From: Deltaproteobacteria bacterium
Lineage (GTDB): Bacteria > Myxococcota_A > UBA9160 > SZUA-336
Direction: 5' to 3'
Length of the DNA: 40,104 bases
NCBI GenBank assembly: GCA_019311115.1
Contig: JAFDDB010000014.1
Span: forward strand, 1 to 40,104
The notes under the pieces were generated by a model that worked only from the letters and a program-made list of their open reading frames with translations, had not been told where the DNA came from and did not search any database. The position numbers and the translations under genes were made by a program. This document shows positions 25,190-32,509 of the stretch, in pieces (the stretch's first letter is position 1; each line of letters opens with the position of its first letter).

Positions 25190-25216
25190 GACTCACCTCC
25201 ATCAAGGCTGACTGCG

Positions 25217-25222
25217 AATATA
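25217..25222 (-). promoter_or_regulatory. -10 box of the SCP-2 operon
   Basis: TATATT on the minus strand, about 27 nt before GTG 25189, leaving room for the GGAGGTGA site. No clear -35. The remaining 178 nt up to the divergent gene show nothing further except TACTCT at 25386-25391. Confidence 0.5.
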
Positions 25223-25400
25223 GAAACCGAGGAGCCGCGGACCGATCGACCCCGAAGCCAAGCTCCAGACCCCTCCCAGTGCCGGACCGTGACTCCTCGG
25301 CGCGCCCATCCTAACCCGAAACGAAGTGCCTTGTGAAAGGGCCGTCGGCGTCGAGCCCCGCCGTTGGTCGGACCGCGAAACCGCGTACTCTCGGGGACCC

Positions 25401-25943
25401 ATGCGCTCGATCGTGCTGACCGGAGGCGACCACGCCGGCAAGACGACGCTCGTCGAAGCCTTGCGCTCCGAGGGCTGCGTCGTCATTCCCGAGGCCGCCC
25501 TGCGGGTCATCGGCGAGCTCAACCAGGAGCACGGCGTCGACGGTCAGCGCGCCTGGCGGCAACGCAACTGGAGTGAGTTCCAGGCTCGCGTCGCCCGCAC
25601 GCAGCACGGGCTCGAGGACGAAGCGCGGCAGTCCGGCGCGCGGGCCGTCGTGCTCGACCGGGGCCTGCCGGACGGCATCGCCTTCTGCAGGCTCGAAGGG
25701 GTCACCCTGCCCGACGAGCTCACGCGCGGCGTTCGCGAGCGCTACGACCACGTCCTGCTGCTCGAGACCGTCCGGCCGTTCACGCCGCGCGTCGAGACCG
25801 GCCGGCTCGGCGGCCTCGCGCGGTCGGTCGCGCTCCACGACCTGCTGCTGCAGGTCTACGAAGAGCTCGGCTACACGCCGGAGCCGTTGCCGCTACAGCC
25901 GGTGGCCGAGCGCATGCGGCGGATCCGCGTGCTGCTCGACTGA
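25401..25943 (+). CDS. P-loop ATPase/kinase-like protein (AAA_28 type)
   Basis: 180 residues. Walker A is GGDHAGKTT (8-16) right after the first strand RSIVLTG. VVLDRGLPDGIAFCRLEG is the Walker B-like/lid region, with DRG-D typical of the NadR- and thymidylate-kinase-like small ATPases. The C-terminal YEELGYTPEPLPLQPVAERMRRI is also usual in AAA_28 proteins. It probably phosphorylates a small molecule. TACTCT lies 9 nt before ATG 25401. The gene ends 1 nt before the stop codon of the convergent gene. Confidence 0.82.
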   Translation: MRSIVLTGGDHAGKTTLVEALRSEGCVVIPEAALRVIGELNQEHGVDGQRAWRQRNWSEFQARVARTQHGLEDEARQSGARAVVLDRGLPDGIAFCRLEGVTLPDELTRGVRERYDHVLLLETVRPFTPRVETGRLGGLARSVALHDLLLQVYEELGYTPEPLPLQPVAERMRRIRVLLD

Positions 25944-25944
25944 C

Positions 25945-26304
25945 TCAGTCGTCCCAGCGTCGGTCGGGACCGGCGTTCTCGACCGATGAGTTCCCCGCCG
26001 ACTCGCGCACCGCCAGCGCCAGGTTCTCGCAGTCGTCGGCGGCGCGCATCACGGACTCGGAATCCTGGAAGTCGGCGTTGAACGAGAACGACGCTCCGGG
26101 CACGCCTTCGATCGAGACCACGACCTTCACGTCGTCCGACCCGGGCTCGGACGAGAAGTAGTCGAACTCGAGCGTCGAGTAGCCGTCGCGCCGCCGGTTC
26201 AGCGGATCGCCCTGCACGCGCACGTTCACGCCGTAGAGATCCTCGAGCGCGCCGATGAGCGCCAGCTCGAACTCCATCTCGTCGAGCCTCTGCGTCTGTT
26301 TCAC
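25945..26304 (-). CDS. Small acidic protein of unknown function
   Basis: 119 residues from GTG 26304 (ATG 26277 possible). No family recognised. FELALIGALEDLYGVNV, a strand pattern with YSTLEFDYFSSEPG and VKVVVSIEGVPGASFSFNADF, then a helix DSESVMRAADDCENLALAVRESA suggest a small alpha-beta fold; the last 15 residues look disordered. Soluble, no signal. A GAGG-type site lies 9-10 nt upstream. It stands alone between the ATPase gene and the hairpin at 26506-26533. Confidence 0.7.
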   Translation of the reverse strand: MKQTQRLDEMEFELALIGALEDLYGVNVRVQGDPLNRRRDGYSTLEFDYFSSEPGSDDVKVVVSIEGVPGASFSFNADFQDSESVMRAADDCENLALAVRESAGNSSVENAGPDRRWDD

Positions 26305-26505
26305 GGACTCGTCCTCCCGCCCCTCGCCGCACCGCGTTCTCGCGCTGCGCTCTCGACAGGAGTTTCGGCGGACAGACGCCGTCAGTTGAGTCCAGCGGGA
26401 GACAACTGCACTCGATTGAGCCCGGATGTCGCGTTTCTGCGCCGGGACTGCGCGCTCGCGACGCGGCGGCCGCCTGGTTCCGCGCGCACGTCCCCCTTAA
26501 ACGCA

Positions 26506-26533
26506 GCGCGCCGGCGGAAACCCGCCGGCGCGC
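26506..26533. terminator. Perfect 12-bp GC hairpin downstream of the HTH gene
   Basis: GCGCGCCGGCGG and its exact complement are separated by AAAC. It lies 27 nt past the HTH stop codon, in a 256-nt gap (26305-26560) that otherwise holds only a CAGTTG/CAACTG inverted repeat at 26379-26407. On the minus strand TGCGTTTAA follows: a short T-run only. Confidence 0.6.
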
Positions 26534-26560
26534 CTTCACCCTACGTGCTTCGCAGTACGC

Positions 26561-26761
26561 TCAGGCGTTGACCGTCTCTTCCGTCGTCTCCGCGGGGAAC
26601 GCGATGACGCCGCGGCCCGGCAGGTCGTTCATCGGGATCCGCCACTGCTTGCCGATCCGCACGGCCGTGATCTGGCCCGACTCGATCAGCCGGTACACGG
26701 TACGCGCCGAGATCCTGAGAAAGCTCGCGGCCTCACGGACGGTGACGAGATTCGTACTCAT
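26561..26761 (-). CDS. Excisionase-type helix-turn-helix protein
   Basis: 66 residues, essentially one MerR-like HTH (HTH_17): LVTVREAASFLRISARTVYRLIESGQITAVRIGKQWRIPMNDL. Such proteins bind DNA as excisionases or small regulators of the AlpA/BldC kind. No integrase or phage gene is nearby, so a chromosomal regulator is more likely. ATG 26761 is preferred because GGGGAGGGGA sits about 6 nt upstream; an in-frame ATG at 26782 lies before that site. Confidence 0.88.
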   Translation of the reverse strand: MSTNLVTVREAASFLRISARTVYRLIESGQITAVRIGKQWRIPMNDLPGRGVIAFPAETTEETVNA

Positions 26762-26828
26762 TTGGTTCCCCTCCCCATTCATGCCCCTTGAGGGCTTTTC
26801 GGCCCGTTGTGGGCCCTGGAATCGCCAC

Positions 26829-26879
26829 GAGGGGCCCGGATCACCCGGCCGGGCTCAACCACGCCCCTCTGAGTAGACG
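26829..26879 (-). repeat. Inverted repeats in the leader of the HTH gene
   Basis: GAGGGGC (26829-26835) and GCCCCTC (26873-26879) are exact complements enclosing CCCGG (26835-26839) and CCGGG (26849-26853). The RNA leader of the HTH gene could fold into a branched hairpin. TTGTCG-N16-TACTCA further upstream on the minus strand is a weak promoter candidate. A T6 run on the plus strand near 26909 has no hairpin before it. Confidence 0.4.
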
Positions 26880-26969
26880 TATCGACAGAAGCGACAATGG
26901 CTTGAGCTTTTTTCACCCGGCCTGCCGATCCGCGCGTGCGCAGGCGTTCCGCGAACCCGCGGCGCGGGC

Positions 26970-27956
26970 TCAAGCTTCGAAGAAGAGCTCCGCGATGGCG
27001 ATGCCGCTCTCGCCCGCCACCGCGTAGAGCAGGAAGGTGCGCCCTTCCTCCTGGTAGACGGCGGGGTCGCGCAGCTGGTTGACGTGCCCGTAGGCGACGC
27101 TGCGCATGGAGGGCTCGCGTGGCGCATCCGCACCCTCCCAGGGGCGCTCGGGCCGCAGCACTTCGACGGGATCGCTCGCGGACCAGAGCGCCCAGTCCCG
27201 CGACAGGTCGATCGTGCTCCACAGGATGCGCTCGGGCGCGTGTCCGACCTGCGTCCAGAACACGTGCAGCGTCTGCCCGCGCCGCAGCAGTGCGGCGTGA
27301 CGCATGTCGGGGTTGAAGAGGAGTGGACCGGTCTCGAAGTCCGCCAGGCCGTCCGTCGAGCGGTAGAGCTGTCCCGGCATCGCCAGCGCATACACGTGCT
27401 CGGCGTGTGCGAACGCGCGGAAGTAGGTCTTTCCCAGGATCTGCGGCTGCGACTCGAAGCGGATGCCGTCCTTCGAGGTCGCGACCCGCGTCGCCTGGAA
27501 CGCCGGGCCCTCGAGCCCGTGGTAGTACATGATGATGCGGCCATCGACGGCATGGACGTCGGGCGAGGCGACGTGCGGGGTCGTGACCTCCTCGAGCAGG
27601 CCGTGCGGCAGCATCAGCTCTGCGGCCCGCTCCTCGATCCGCTTCATCAGCTCTTCGGGCACCTCGGGCGGCTCGGTCGGGAACCGCGACTCGGCGAGCT
27701 GGAGGCTCCCAGGCGGGTGCACGGTCCAGGGGCCACAGAGGTCGTTCGCGTACGCCAGCCGGATGTACGCGCCCTTGTGGTCGGCGAAGTACAGGTAGTA
27801 GCGGCCGAGAGGCGCCTCGACCCAGTCGGGGATCCGAATCAGCGACGGGCCCTGGATGTTCCGGCCGAGACTCGGATGCGTTGCCGGGCTGACGATCGGC
27901 GCGTCCAGCAGTCGCTCTGCGCGCGGGGGCGGAGGCATCGGCCCCGACCCTCGCAC
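26970..27956 (-). CDS. Five-bladed propeller protein, glycosidase-like
   Basis: 328 residues from GTG 27956 (ATG 27938 is the alternative, with a G-rich site before it). IQGPSLIRIPDWVEAPLGRYYLYFADHKGAYIRLAYA, SPDVHAVDGRIIMYYHG, RVATSKDGIRFE and LRDPAVYQEEGRTFLLYAVAGESGIAIA are repeated blade motifs of the GH43/GH32-type five-bladed propeller. The catalytic triad of true GH43 enzymes is not obvious, so it may be a binding protein or divergent hydrolase. No signal peptide is apparent. It ends in a 208-nt gap with no clear terminator. Confidence 0.75.
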   Translation of the reverse strand: MRGSGPMPPPPRAERLLDAPIVSPATHPSLGRNIQGPSLIRIPDWVEAPLGRYYLYFADHKGAYIRLAYANDLCGPWTVHPPGSLQLAESRFPTEPPEVPEELMKRIEERAAELMLPHGLLEEVTTPHVASPDVHAVDGRIIMYYHGLEGPAFQATRVATSKDGIRFESQPQILGKTYFRAFAHAEHVYALAMPGQLYRSTDGLADFETGPLLFNPDMRHAALLRRGQTLHVFWTQVGHAPERILWSTIDLSRDWALWSASDPVEVLRPERPWEGADAPREPSMRSVAYGHVNQLRDPAVYQEEGRTFLLYAVAGESGIAIAELFFEA

Positions 27957-27978
27957 AGCCTGGCCGTCGTGAGAAGCC

Positions 27979-28743
27979 TCAGGACTTCCAGTCGACCTGC
28001 ATGCCTCCGTCGAAGTCCTTGAGCGACATGCGCAAGCAGTAGATGTTCCGCAGCATGTTCGGGAACTGCCACTCGTCGCGGAGCAGCGTCACGAACACGT
28101 TCGCCAGGTCGTGCGTCAGGTGCGAGATGGGAGGCTGCGCGTCGAGGTCGGGCGGGCTCTCGGTCAGCACGTGCAGGTCGAAGGTCGGCTCGGGCGGAAG
28201 CACGCCGCGGAACAGGAAGCGGTTCGCGCGGTCGACCTGCGCCTCGGTCGCGACCTCCGCCAGGCAGGTCAGCAGCCGCATCAGCGAGAGGAAGACGGTC
28301 CGGTCCGCGGGCACGTGCACGACGCCCAGCACCGGCACGCACGGGTCGGCGGCGATCAGACCCACGTAGTCCAGGCCGGCGGCGCGGCGATCGCCCTCGG
28401 CGTGGCCACCGAGCTCGGCGCGGAGCGGGAAGATCTCGCGCGCCACGTAGCGGAAGCAGTGCTCCGGGTCGTCGAGCACGCGGACCTGCGACGCGCGCAC
28501 CAGCTGGTCGCAGACGTCGTCGCTCACCCGGCGCCGCGGAAGGTCCTCGGGCGGAGCCCAGAACTCCTGGTCGCGCCGGTCGTACTCGGACGCGGTCAGG
28601 TAGGAATCCGAGAACTCCGCCACCAGGATCTCGGGGTGCTGCAGGTACTCAACGCACTCGCGCATCTGTCCCGCGGCGTCGAGCAGCGCCGCGCGCTGGT
28701 AGCGCTCGCGAAGGGCCGTGCGTACGTTGGTGAGTGCGCTCAC
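27979..28743 (-). CDS. Protein of unknown function, 254 residues
   Basis: Starts at GTG 28743 (SALTNVRTALRERYQRAALLD). No family recognised. A helical N-terminus, REIFPLRAELGGH in the middle, a hydrophobic stretch VGLIAADPCVPVLGVVHVPADRTVFLSLMRLLTCL, and a well-ordered C-terminus (ISHLTHDLANVFVTLLRDEWQFPNMLRNIYCLRMSL) are seen. No signal peptide or clear membrane helix. It ends 22 nt before the propeller gene, suggesting co-transcription with it. Codon use fits a real gene, and the antisense frames do not look protein-like. Confidence 0.7.
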   Translation of the reverse strand: MSALTNVRTALRERYQRAALLDAAGQMRECVEYLQHPEILVAEFSDSYLTASEYDRRDQEFWAPPEDLPRRRVSDDVCDQLVRASQVRVLDDPEHCFRYVAREIFPLRAELGGHAEGDRRAAGLDYVGLIAADPCVPVLGVVHVPADRTVFLSLMRLLTCLAEVATEAQVDRANRFLFRGVLPPEPTFDLHVLTESPPDLDAQPPISHLTHDLANVFVTLLRDEWQFPNMLRNIYCLRMSLKDFDGGMQVDWKS

Positions 28744-28850
28744 AGGGGTGCGTATCGGCCGAAGGGCCCGCACAATCCAGCGGCTGCCGCACTGCGAAGA
28801 GACGCGCTGGCCGCCGAAGCCCCGAGGCCCCGAAGCCGACGGTGGCGCCT

Positions 28851-29243
28851 TCAGCGTCCCCCGCTGTCCGGTGCGGGCTCGACGTGCAGCGTGAGTCCGT
28901 GCACGCGGCGAATGACTACGCGCTCGCCCGCCTCGACCGCCACCGCGGACTCGGCGCGCCACAGCTCTCCGCGCAGCCTCACGTAGCCACCGGGCGCGAG
29001 CGCCTCGTCCGCCACGGCCAGGCGCCCCACCATCTGCTCTACGCCGATCAGCTCGCTCGGCACCTGCGCGTAGGCGTGGCGGACGAAGGGGTAGAGCACC
29101 AGGTCCTTGGCGACCCAGGCCAGCCACCCACCAATGGCGTAGGTCGGAGGCAGGGCGTACCACGACCATGCCAGGTACAGCGCGACCGAAGCCAGCGCCC
29201 AGCCGGGCATCTGCAGCAGCAGGTAGCGGACCCATACGCGCAT
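28851..29243 (-). CDS. NfeD-like membrane protein
   Basis: 130 residues. Two hydrophobic segments at about 5-25 and 33-55 (YLLLQMPGWALASVALYLAW; AIGGWLAWVAKDLVLYPF) lead to an OB-fold domain: LIGVEQMVGRLAVADEALAPGGYVRLRGELWRAESA, GERVVIRRVHGLTLHVEP. This is the short, protease-less form of NfeD. Long forms partner stomatin-like proteins in membrane quality control; no stomatin gene is present here. The 7-bp inverted repeat at 29249-29268 starts 5 nt before ATG 29243. Confidence 0.88.
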   Translation of the reverse strand: MRVWVRYLLLQMPGWALASVALYLAWSWYALPPTYAIGGWLAWVAKDLVLYPFVRHAYAQVPSELIGVEQMVGRLAVADEALAPGGYVRLRGELWRAESAVAVEAGERVVIRRVHGLTLHVEPAPDSGGR

Positions 29244-29248
29244 CGAAG

Positions 29249-29268
29249 CAGAACCATCGCAGGTTCTG
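29249..29268. repeat. 7-bp inverted repeat before the NfeD gene
   Basis: CAGAACC / GGTTCTG, exact, 6-nt spacer, immediately upstream of the NfeD start codon. Operator or RNA hairpin covering the start region. Confidence 0.6.
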
Positions 29269-29368
29269 TCAGCAGCGCCATCGGGCACGCGTCCCGCGTC
29301 TTGCTGCACCCCGGGCCGGCTGCTAACCCTGTCCGCCCGCCCGAGGCGGGGAAGGACCCGACCCCACC

Positions 29369-29410
29369 GGAATTCGACCGAGGGAATTCGACGGAGGGGA
29401 TTCGACGAAG
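29369..29410. repeat. Three tandem 14-bp repeats upstream of the MATE gene
   Basis: GGAATTCGACCGAG, GGAATTCGACGGAG and GGGATTCGACGAAG lie head to tail with no spacer. They share G-G-n-ATTCGAC-n-n-AG and sit 48 nt before the MATE start codon, in the 215-nt divergent gap with NfeD. Confidence 0.8.
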
Positions 29411-29458
29411 GCCGCGGACGCGCATGCGAACGCGGCCTCCGGCGTTCTGGAGTTCCTG

Positions 29459-30841
29459 ATGTCGCTCTCGAAGATCGACGCCGAGCGCGTGCCACCCGCG
29501 GGGGTGACTTTGCGGCTACCGGGCGGGGTCCGCGAGGTCGCGGTGCTCGCGTACCCGGTCGTCCTCGCCAACCTGTCGATGACGGCCATGGGGTTCGTCG
29601 ACAGCGCCATGGTCGGACGCCTCGGGGCGACGCCGCTCGCGGCCGTCGGGTTCTCCGGCATCTGGCTGTGGACCCTGGTGGTCACCTTCTTCGGCCTCGC
29701 GAGCGGCGTGCAGACCTTCGTGGCGCAGGCTGACGGAGCCGGCCGCCCACAAGAGGCGGGAAGCTGGACGTGGCAGTCGATCTGGGTCGTCACTCCGCCG
29801 GTCGTGATCCTGTCCGCGCTCGTCGGACTCTTCGCCGCGCCGCTGCTGGGCCTGCTCGGGCCGTCGGCCGAACTGCAGCGGACGTCGCTGCTCTACGTCT
29901 ACCCGCGGCTTCCGGGCCTGGTGGCAGTCCCGATCGCCATGAGCATGGCGTCGTTCTTCCGCGGCATGGGGGACACGCACACGCCGCTCTGGGCCACCGT
30001 CGCCGCCAACGTCGTGAACGCCGTGCTCAACTACGGCCTGATCTTCGGACGCCTGGGCCTGCCCGAGTGGGGCATCGCCGGCGCGGCCGTCGGCACGGCG
30101 GTCGCGGAGTGGTTCCAGGTCGCCGTGCTGTCGGTGTTCTTCTGGCGGAGCGCGCTGGCCCGGCGCTGCGGCACGCGGCCGGTCGCCCCGTCCATGCGCC
30201 TGATCCGGCGGTTCATTCGCACGAGCGCGCCGATCGGCGGGCAGTGGCTGCTCGGCATGGGATCGTACGCGCTGTTCTCGACGCTGATCGCGCGGATGGG
30301 CGACACGTCGATGGCGGCGAGTCAGGCCTTCGTCGTGCTGCTCAGCCTCTCGTTCATGCAGATGAGCGGCATCTCGGCCGGCGCCGCGACGCTGATGGGC
30401 CGCTACATCGGCGCGCGCGACCTGGCGGCCGCACACCGCAGCTTCTGGTCGGGACAGAAGCTCGCCGCCATGCTGGCCGCGATCGTCGCGCTCGTCTTCA
30501 TCGTGATGCCCCAGACGCTGCTGCGGATCTTCACCGACGACCCGGAGGTCCTGCGGCTGGGCGGCGTGCTCGTCCGCCTGGGGGCGCTGTTCCAGGTGTT
30601 CGACGCCTTCGGGATCGTGGCCGAGGGCTCGCTTCGCGGAGCGGGCGACACGCGCTGGCCGTTCTGGGTGCACATGGTGCTGGCGTGGGTGTTCTACCTG
30701 CCGGTCGCCTACCTGTTCGGCGTGACGCTCGGCGGCGGCCTGACGGGTGCCTGGCTCGGCGCCACGCTGTACGTCGTGCTGCTCAGCGCCGCCCTGGTCT
30801 GGCGCTTCCGCTCGGCGGCCTGGGAGAAGATCGAGATCTAG
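29459..30841 (+). CDS. MATE-family efflux transporter
   Basis: 460 residues, 12 hydrophobic segments in two pseudo-repeats. VREVAVLAYPVVLANLSMTAMGFVDSAMVGRLG is the N-lobe signature; GVQTFVAQADGAGR, SFFRGMGDTHTPLWATVAANVVNAVLNYGLIFG and the C-lobe equivalents (AATLMGRYIGARD, GSLRGAGDTRWPFWVHMVLAWVFYLPVAY) follow. Exports drugs or metabolites with Na+ or H+ antiport. GGAG lies 8 nt before ATG 29459. Its stop TAG forms one CTAG with the stop of the convergent methyltransferase. Confidence 0.94.
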   Translation: MSLSKIDAERVPPAGVTLRLPGGVREVAVLAYPVVLANLSMTAMGFVDSAMVGRLGATPLAAVGFSGIWLWTLVVTFFGLASGVQTFVAQADGAGRPQEAGSWTWQSIWVVTPPVVILSALVGLFAAPLLGLLGPSAELQRTSLLYVYPRLPGLVAVPIAMSMASFFRGMGDTHTPLWATVAANVVNAVLNYGLIFGRLGLPEWGIAGAAVGTAVAEWFQVAVLSVFFWRSALARRCGTRPVAPSMRLIRRFIRTSAPIGGQWLLGMGSYALFSTLIARMGDTSMAASQAFVVLLSLSFMQMSGISAGAATLMGRYIGARDLAAAHRSFWSGQKLAAMLAAIVALVFIVMPQTLLRIFTDDPEVLRLGGVLVRLGALFQVFDAFGIVAEGSLRGAGDTRWPFWVHMVLAWVFYLPVAYLFGVTLGGGLTGAWLGATLYVVLLSAALVWRFRSAAWEKIEI

Positions 30842-31920
30842 GGGCGCACCGCGTAGAAGGCGTTTGCCGGGTGGTCGAGGTCCACGGTCTCGAAGCTCGC
30901 GAAGCCCGCCTCCTCGGTCATCTTGCGCGCCAGGTCCGGGTGCAACCCCAGCGTCCCGAGTCCCAGGCCGTCCGCCTCGGAGAGGCCCGACGACATGCAC
31001 ACGAGGACCGAGGTGGCGTACATGAGCGCCGCCATCGGGTTGCGCTCCACGTTCTCTTCGTAGGTCGCGCGCGCCTTGATGTCCGCGATGAGCCAGATTC
31101 CGTCGGGACGGATCGCCGCGCGGATCTGGCGCATGACGCTGGCCGGGTCGGTCATGTCGTGCAGACAGTCGAAGGTCGTGACGACATCGAAGCGCTGGTC
31201 CGACGGCAGCGGATCGACCGACGCGTCGTGGAACGTGACGTTGTCGAGCCCCGCCTCGCGCAGATTGGACGCCGCGCGCTCGAGCGCGTGCTTCGAGATG
31301 TCGTACCCGTGGTACTCCGACTTCGGGTAGGCGCGCGCCATCTCGATCAGCGCCACTCCGCCGCCGCACCCGACGTCCGCCACCTGCGCGCCCCGCTCGA
31401 GGCGCTCGACCAACCCGTCGACGCGCGGCAGGAGCGCCGGCACCATCATGGTGCGGAAGAACGGCGCCAGTCCCCGCTCGATGCCGATCGCGCCGTCGGA
31501 GCCGAGCTCGTCGTAGTTCAGGCCGACCCCACTCTTGAACGCCTCGGGGAGCCGCTCCGCGATCGCCATCTGCCGCGGCAGCTGCGAGAAGAAGCCGGCT
31601 CCGTTCGCCGGGTGATCCTCGTTGACCAGCACGGCCTCGCCCTCGGGCGTGAGCCAGAAGCGCCCGTCGCCGGTGTACTCGAGAAGGTCGGCCGCGCCGA
31701 GCCCGTGCAGCCACTCGCGCAGCCAGCGCTCGCTGAGTCCGGTCTTCTGCGCGAGCTCCTCGCTCGACATCGGCCCCTCGCCGGCCATTGCCTCGAAGAG
31801 CTGCATGCGGTCGCCCAGGTAGACCATGGCCGACGTCATGGCGCCGCCGAGCGTTCCGAACACGTTGCGCAGGTAGCCCTGCAGCTTCTCCCCGTCGACG
31901 CGGCTTCGGGTCTCAGTCAT
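30838..31920 (-). CDS. SAM-dependent methyltransferase with N-terminal winged helix
   Basis: 360 residues. An N-terminal helical/winged-helix part (about 25-100: MSSEELAQKTGLSERWLREWLHGL) resembles the dimerisation domains of O-methyltransferases. The class I Rossmann core has AQVADVGCGGGVALIEMA (SAM motif I), YHGYDIS, FDVVTTFDCLHDMTDP and the C-terminal block LGTLGLHPDLARKMTEEAGF. A close resemblance to proteins often annotated as small-molecule methyltransferases in mycobacteria and proteobacteria; substrate unknown. A TACGCT box with upstream TGA (extended -10 form) lies 6 nt before ATG 31920, inside the preceding GNAT gene, which overlaps by 8 nt. Confidence 0.92.
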   Translation of the reverse strand: MTETRSRVDGEKLQGYLRNVFGTLGGAMTSAMVYLGDRMQLFEAMAGEGPMSSEELAQKTGLSERWLREWLHGLGAADLLEYTGDGRFWLTPEGEAVLVNEDHPANGAGFFSQLPRQMAIAERLPEAFKSGVGLNYDELGSDGAIGIERGLAPFFRTMMVPALLPRVDGLVERLERGAQVADVGCGGGVALIEMARAYPKSEYHGYDISKHALERAASNLREAGLDNVTFHDASVDPLPSDQRFDVVTTFDCLHDMTDPASVMRQIRAAIRPDGIWLIADIKARATYEENVERNPMAALMYATSVLVCMSSGLSEADGLGLGTLGLHPDLARKMTEEAGFASFETVDLDHPANAFYAVRP

Positions 31921-32440
31921 CGCGCGAGCGTATCACGCGGCCCTGCAGCGACAGGCGGTAGTAGTACTCGACGCTCCCGCTCAGGTCGTGAAGCTCCCGG
32001 AGTTCGTCCCCCCGGCGATAGCCGCGTCCTTCGTACAGGCGGTGCGCGTCCTCGAAACGCGTGTCGCTCCACAGCTCCACGAAGTCGAGGCCGCGCGCGG
32101 CACGCTCCACGCGCGTGCAGAGCGCGGAGCCCAGCCCGCTCTTGCGGGCGCTCGCCGCGACGTACAGCTTGCGCAGCTCGAGTCCCCGCTCCGGCGCCGG
32201 CAGCCAGCCCACGCAGCCCACGATGCGCCGCTGTTCGGCGAGCCGCTCGGCCACGAGGAAGTCGCCGCCCCACTCCGCGTGCGCGCTGGCGATCCGGCGC
32301 AGCTCCGGGACCTCGCCGTCCACGTCCATGACGCAGCCCGGATACTCGACCCAGACGCGCTCGATCAGCTCGATCAGCTGCGGTCCGTCGGAGTCGCGCG
32401 CCCTCCGCAGGTCGAAGGCGGGGGTCCCAGGGTCGGTCAT
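31913..32440 (-). CDS. GNAT-family N-acetyltransferase
   Basis: 175 residues. DLRRARDSDGPQLIELIERVW opens the fold; GGDFLVAERLAEQRRIVGCVGWLP is the central sheet; LELRKLYVAASARKSGLGSALCTRVE holds the acetyl-CoA-binding R/Q-x-x-G-x-G/A loop (here RKSGLG); DFVELWSDTRFEDAHRLYEGRGYRR closes it. The YPGCVMDVDGE segment resembles a subgroup of GNATs with unknown targets. TAGACT lies 6 nt before ATG 32440. Confidence 0.92.
   Translation of the reverse strand: MTDPGTPAFDLRRARDSDGPQLIELIERVWVEYPGCVMDVDGEVPELRRIASAHAEWGGDFLVAERLAEQRRIVGCVGWLPAPERGLELRKLYVAASARKSGLGSALCTRVERAARGLDFVELWSDTRFEDAHRLYEGRGYRRGDELRELHDLSGSVEYYYRLSLQGRVIRSRDD
31927..31932 (-). promoter_or_regulatory. Extended -10 box for the methyltransferase
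   Basis: TGA-TACGCT on the minus strand (TG one base before the hexamer), then 6 nt, then ATG 31920. Confidence 0.45.
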
Positions 32441-32446
32441 GGGACG

Positions 32447-32452
32447 AGTCTA
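32447..32452 (-). promoter_or_regulatory. -10-like box for the GNAT gene
   Basis: TAGACT, then 6 nt, then ATG 32440. Confidence 0.5.
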
Positions 32453-32483
32453 GCCGCACGGGGCTGCACCGCGGGCAGACACT

Positions 32484-32495
32484 AGACCCGGGTCT
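32484..32495. repeat. 12-bp palindrome, probable TetR operator
   Basis: AGACCCGGGTCT, perfect, in the 69-bp divergent gap between the GNAT and TetR genes, 14 nt before the tetR start codon. Position suits autorepression. Confidence 0.5.
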
Positions 32496-32509
32496 CGCGC
32501 TGGAATAGC

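Noticed and set aside
26379-26407. CAGTTG/CAACTG inverted repeat in the 26305-26560 gap
   Set aside because: Only 6 bp with a 17-nt spacer; likely chance.
26561-26761. Excisionase of a prophage or integrated element
   Set aside because: No integrase, phage, att-like repeat or tRNA gene nearby; a chromosomal regulator is simpler.
26899-26915. T6 run as a plus-strand terminator
   Set aside because: No hairpin precedes it, and no plus-strand gene ends nearby.
29516-32331. Very long open frames opposite the MATE and methyltransferase genes
   Set aside because: Arg/Ala/Pro-rich or Val/Glu/His-rich shadows without motifs; the real genes are on the other strands.
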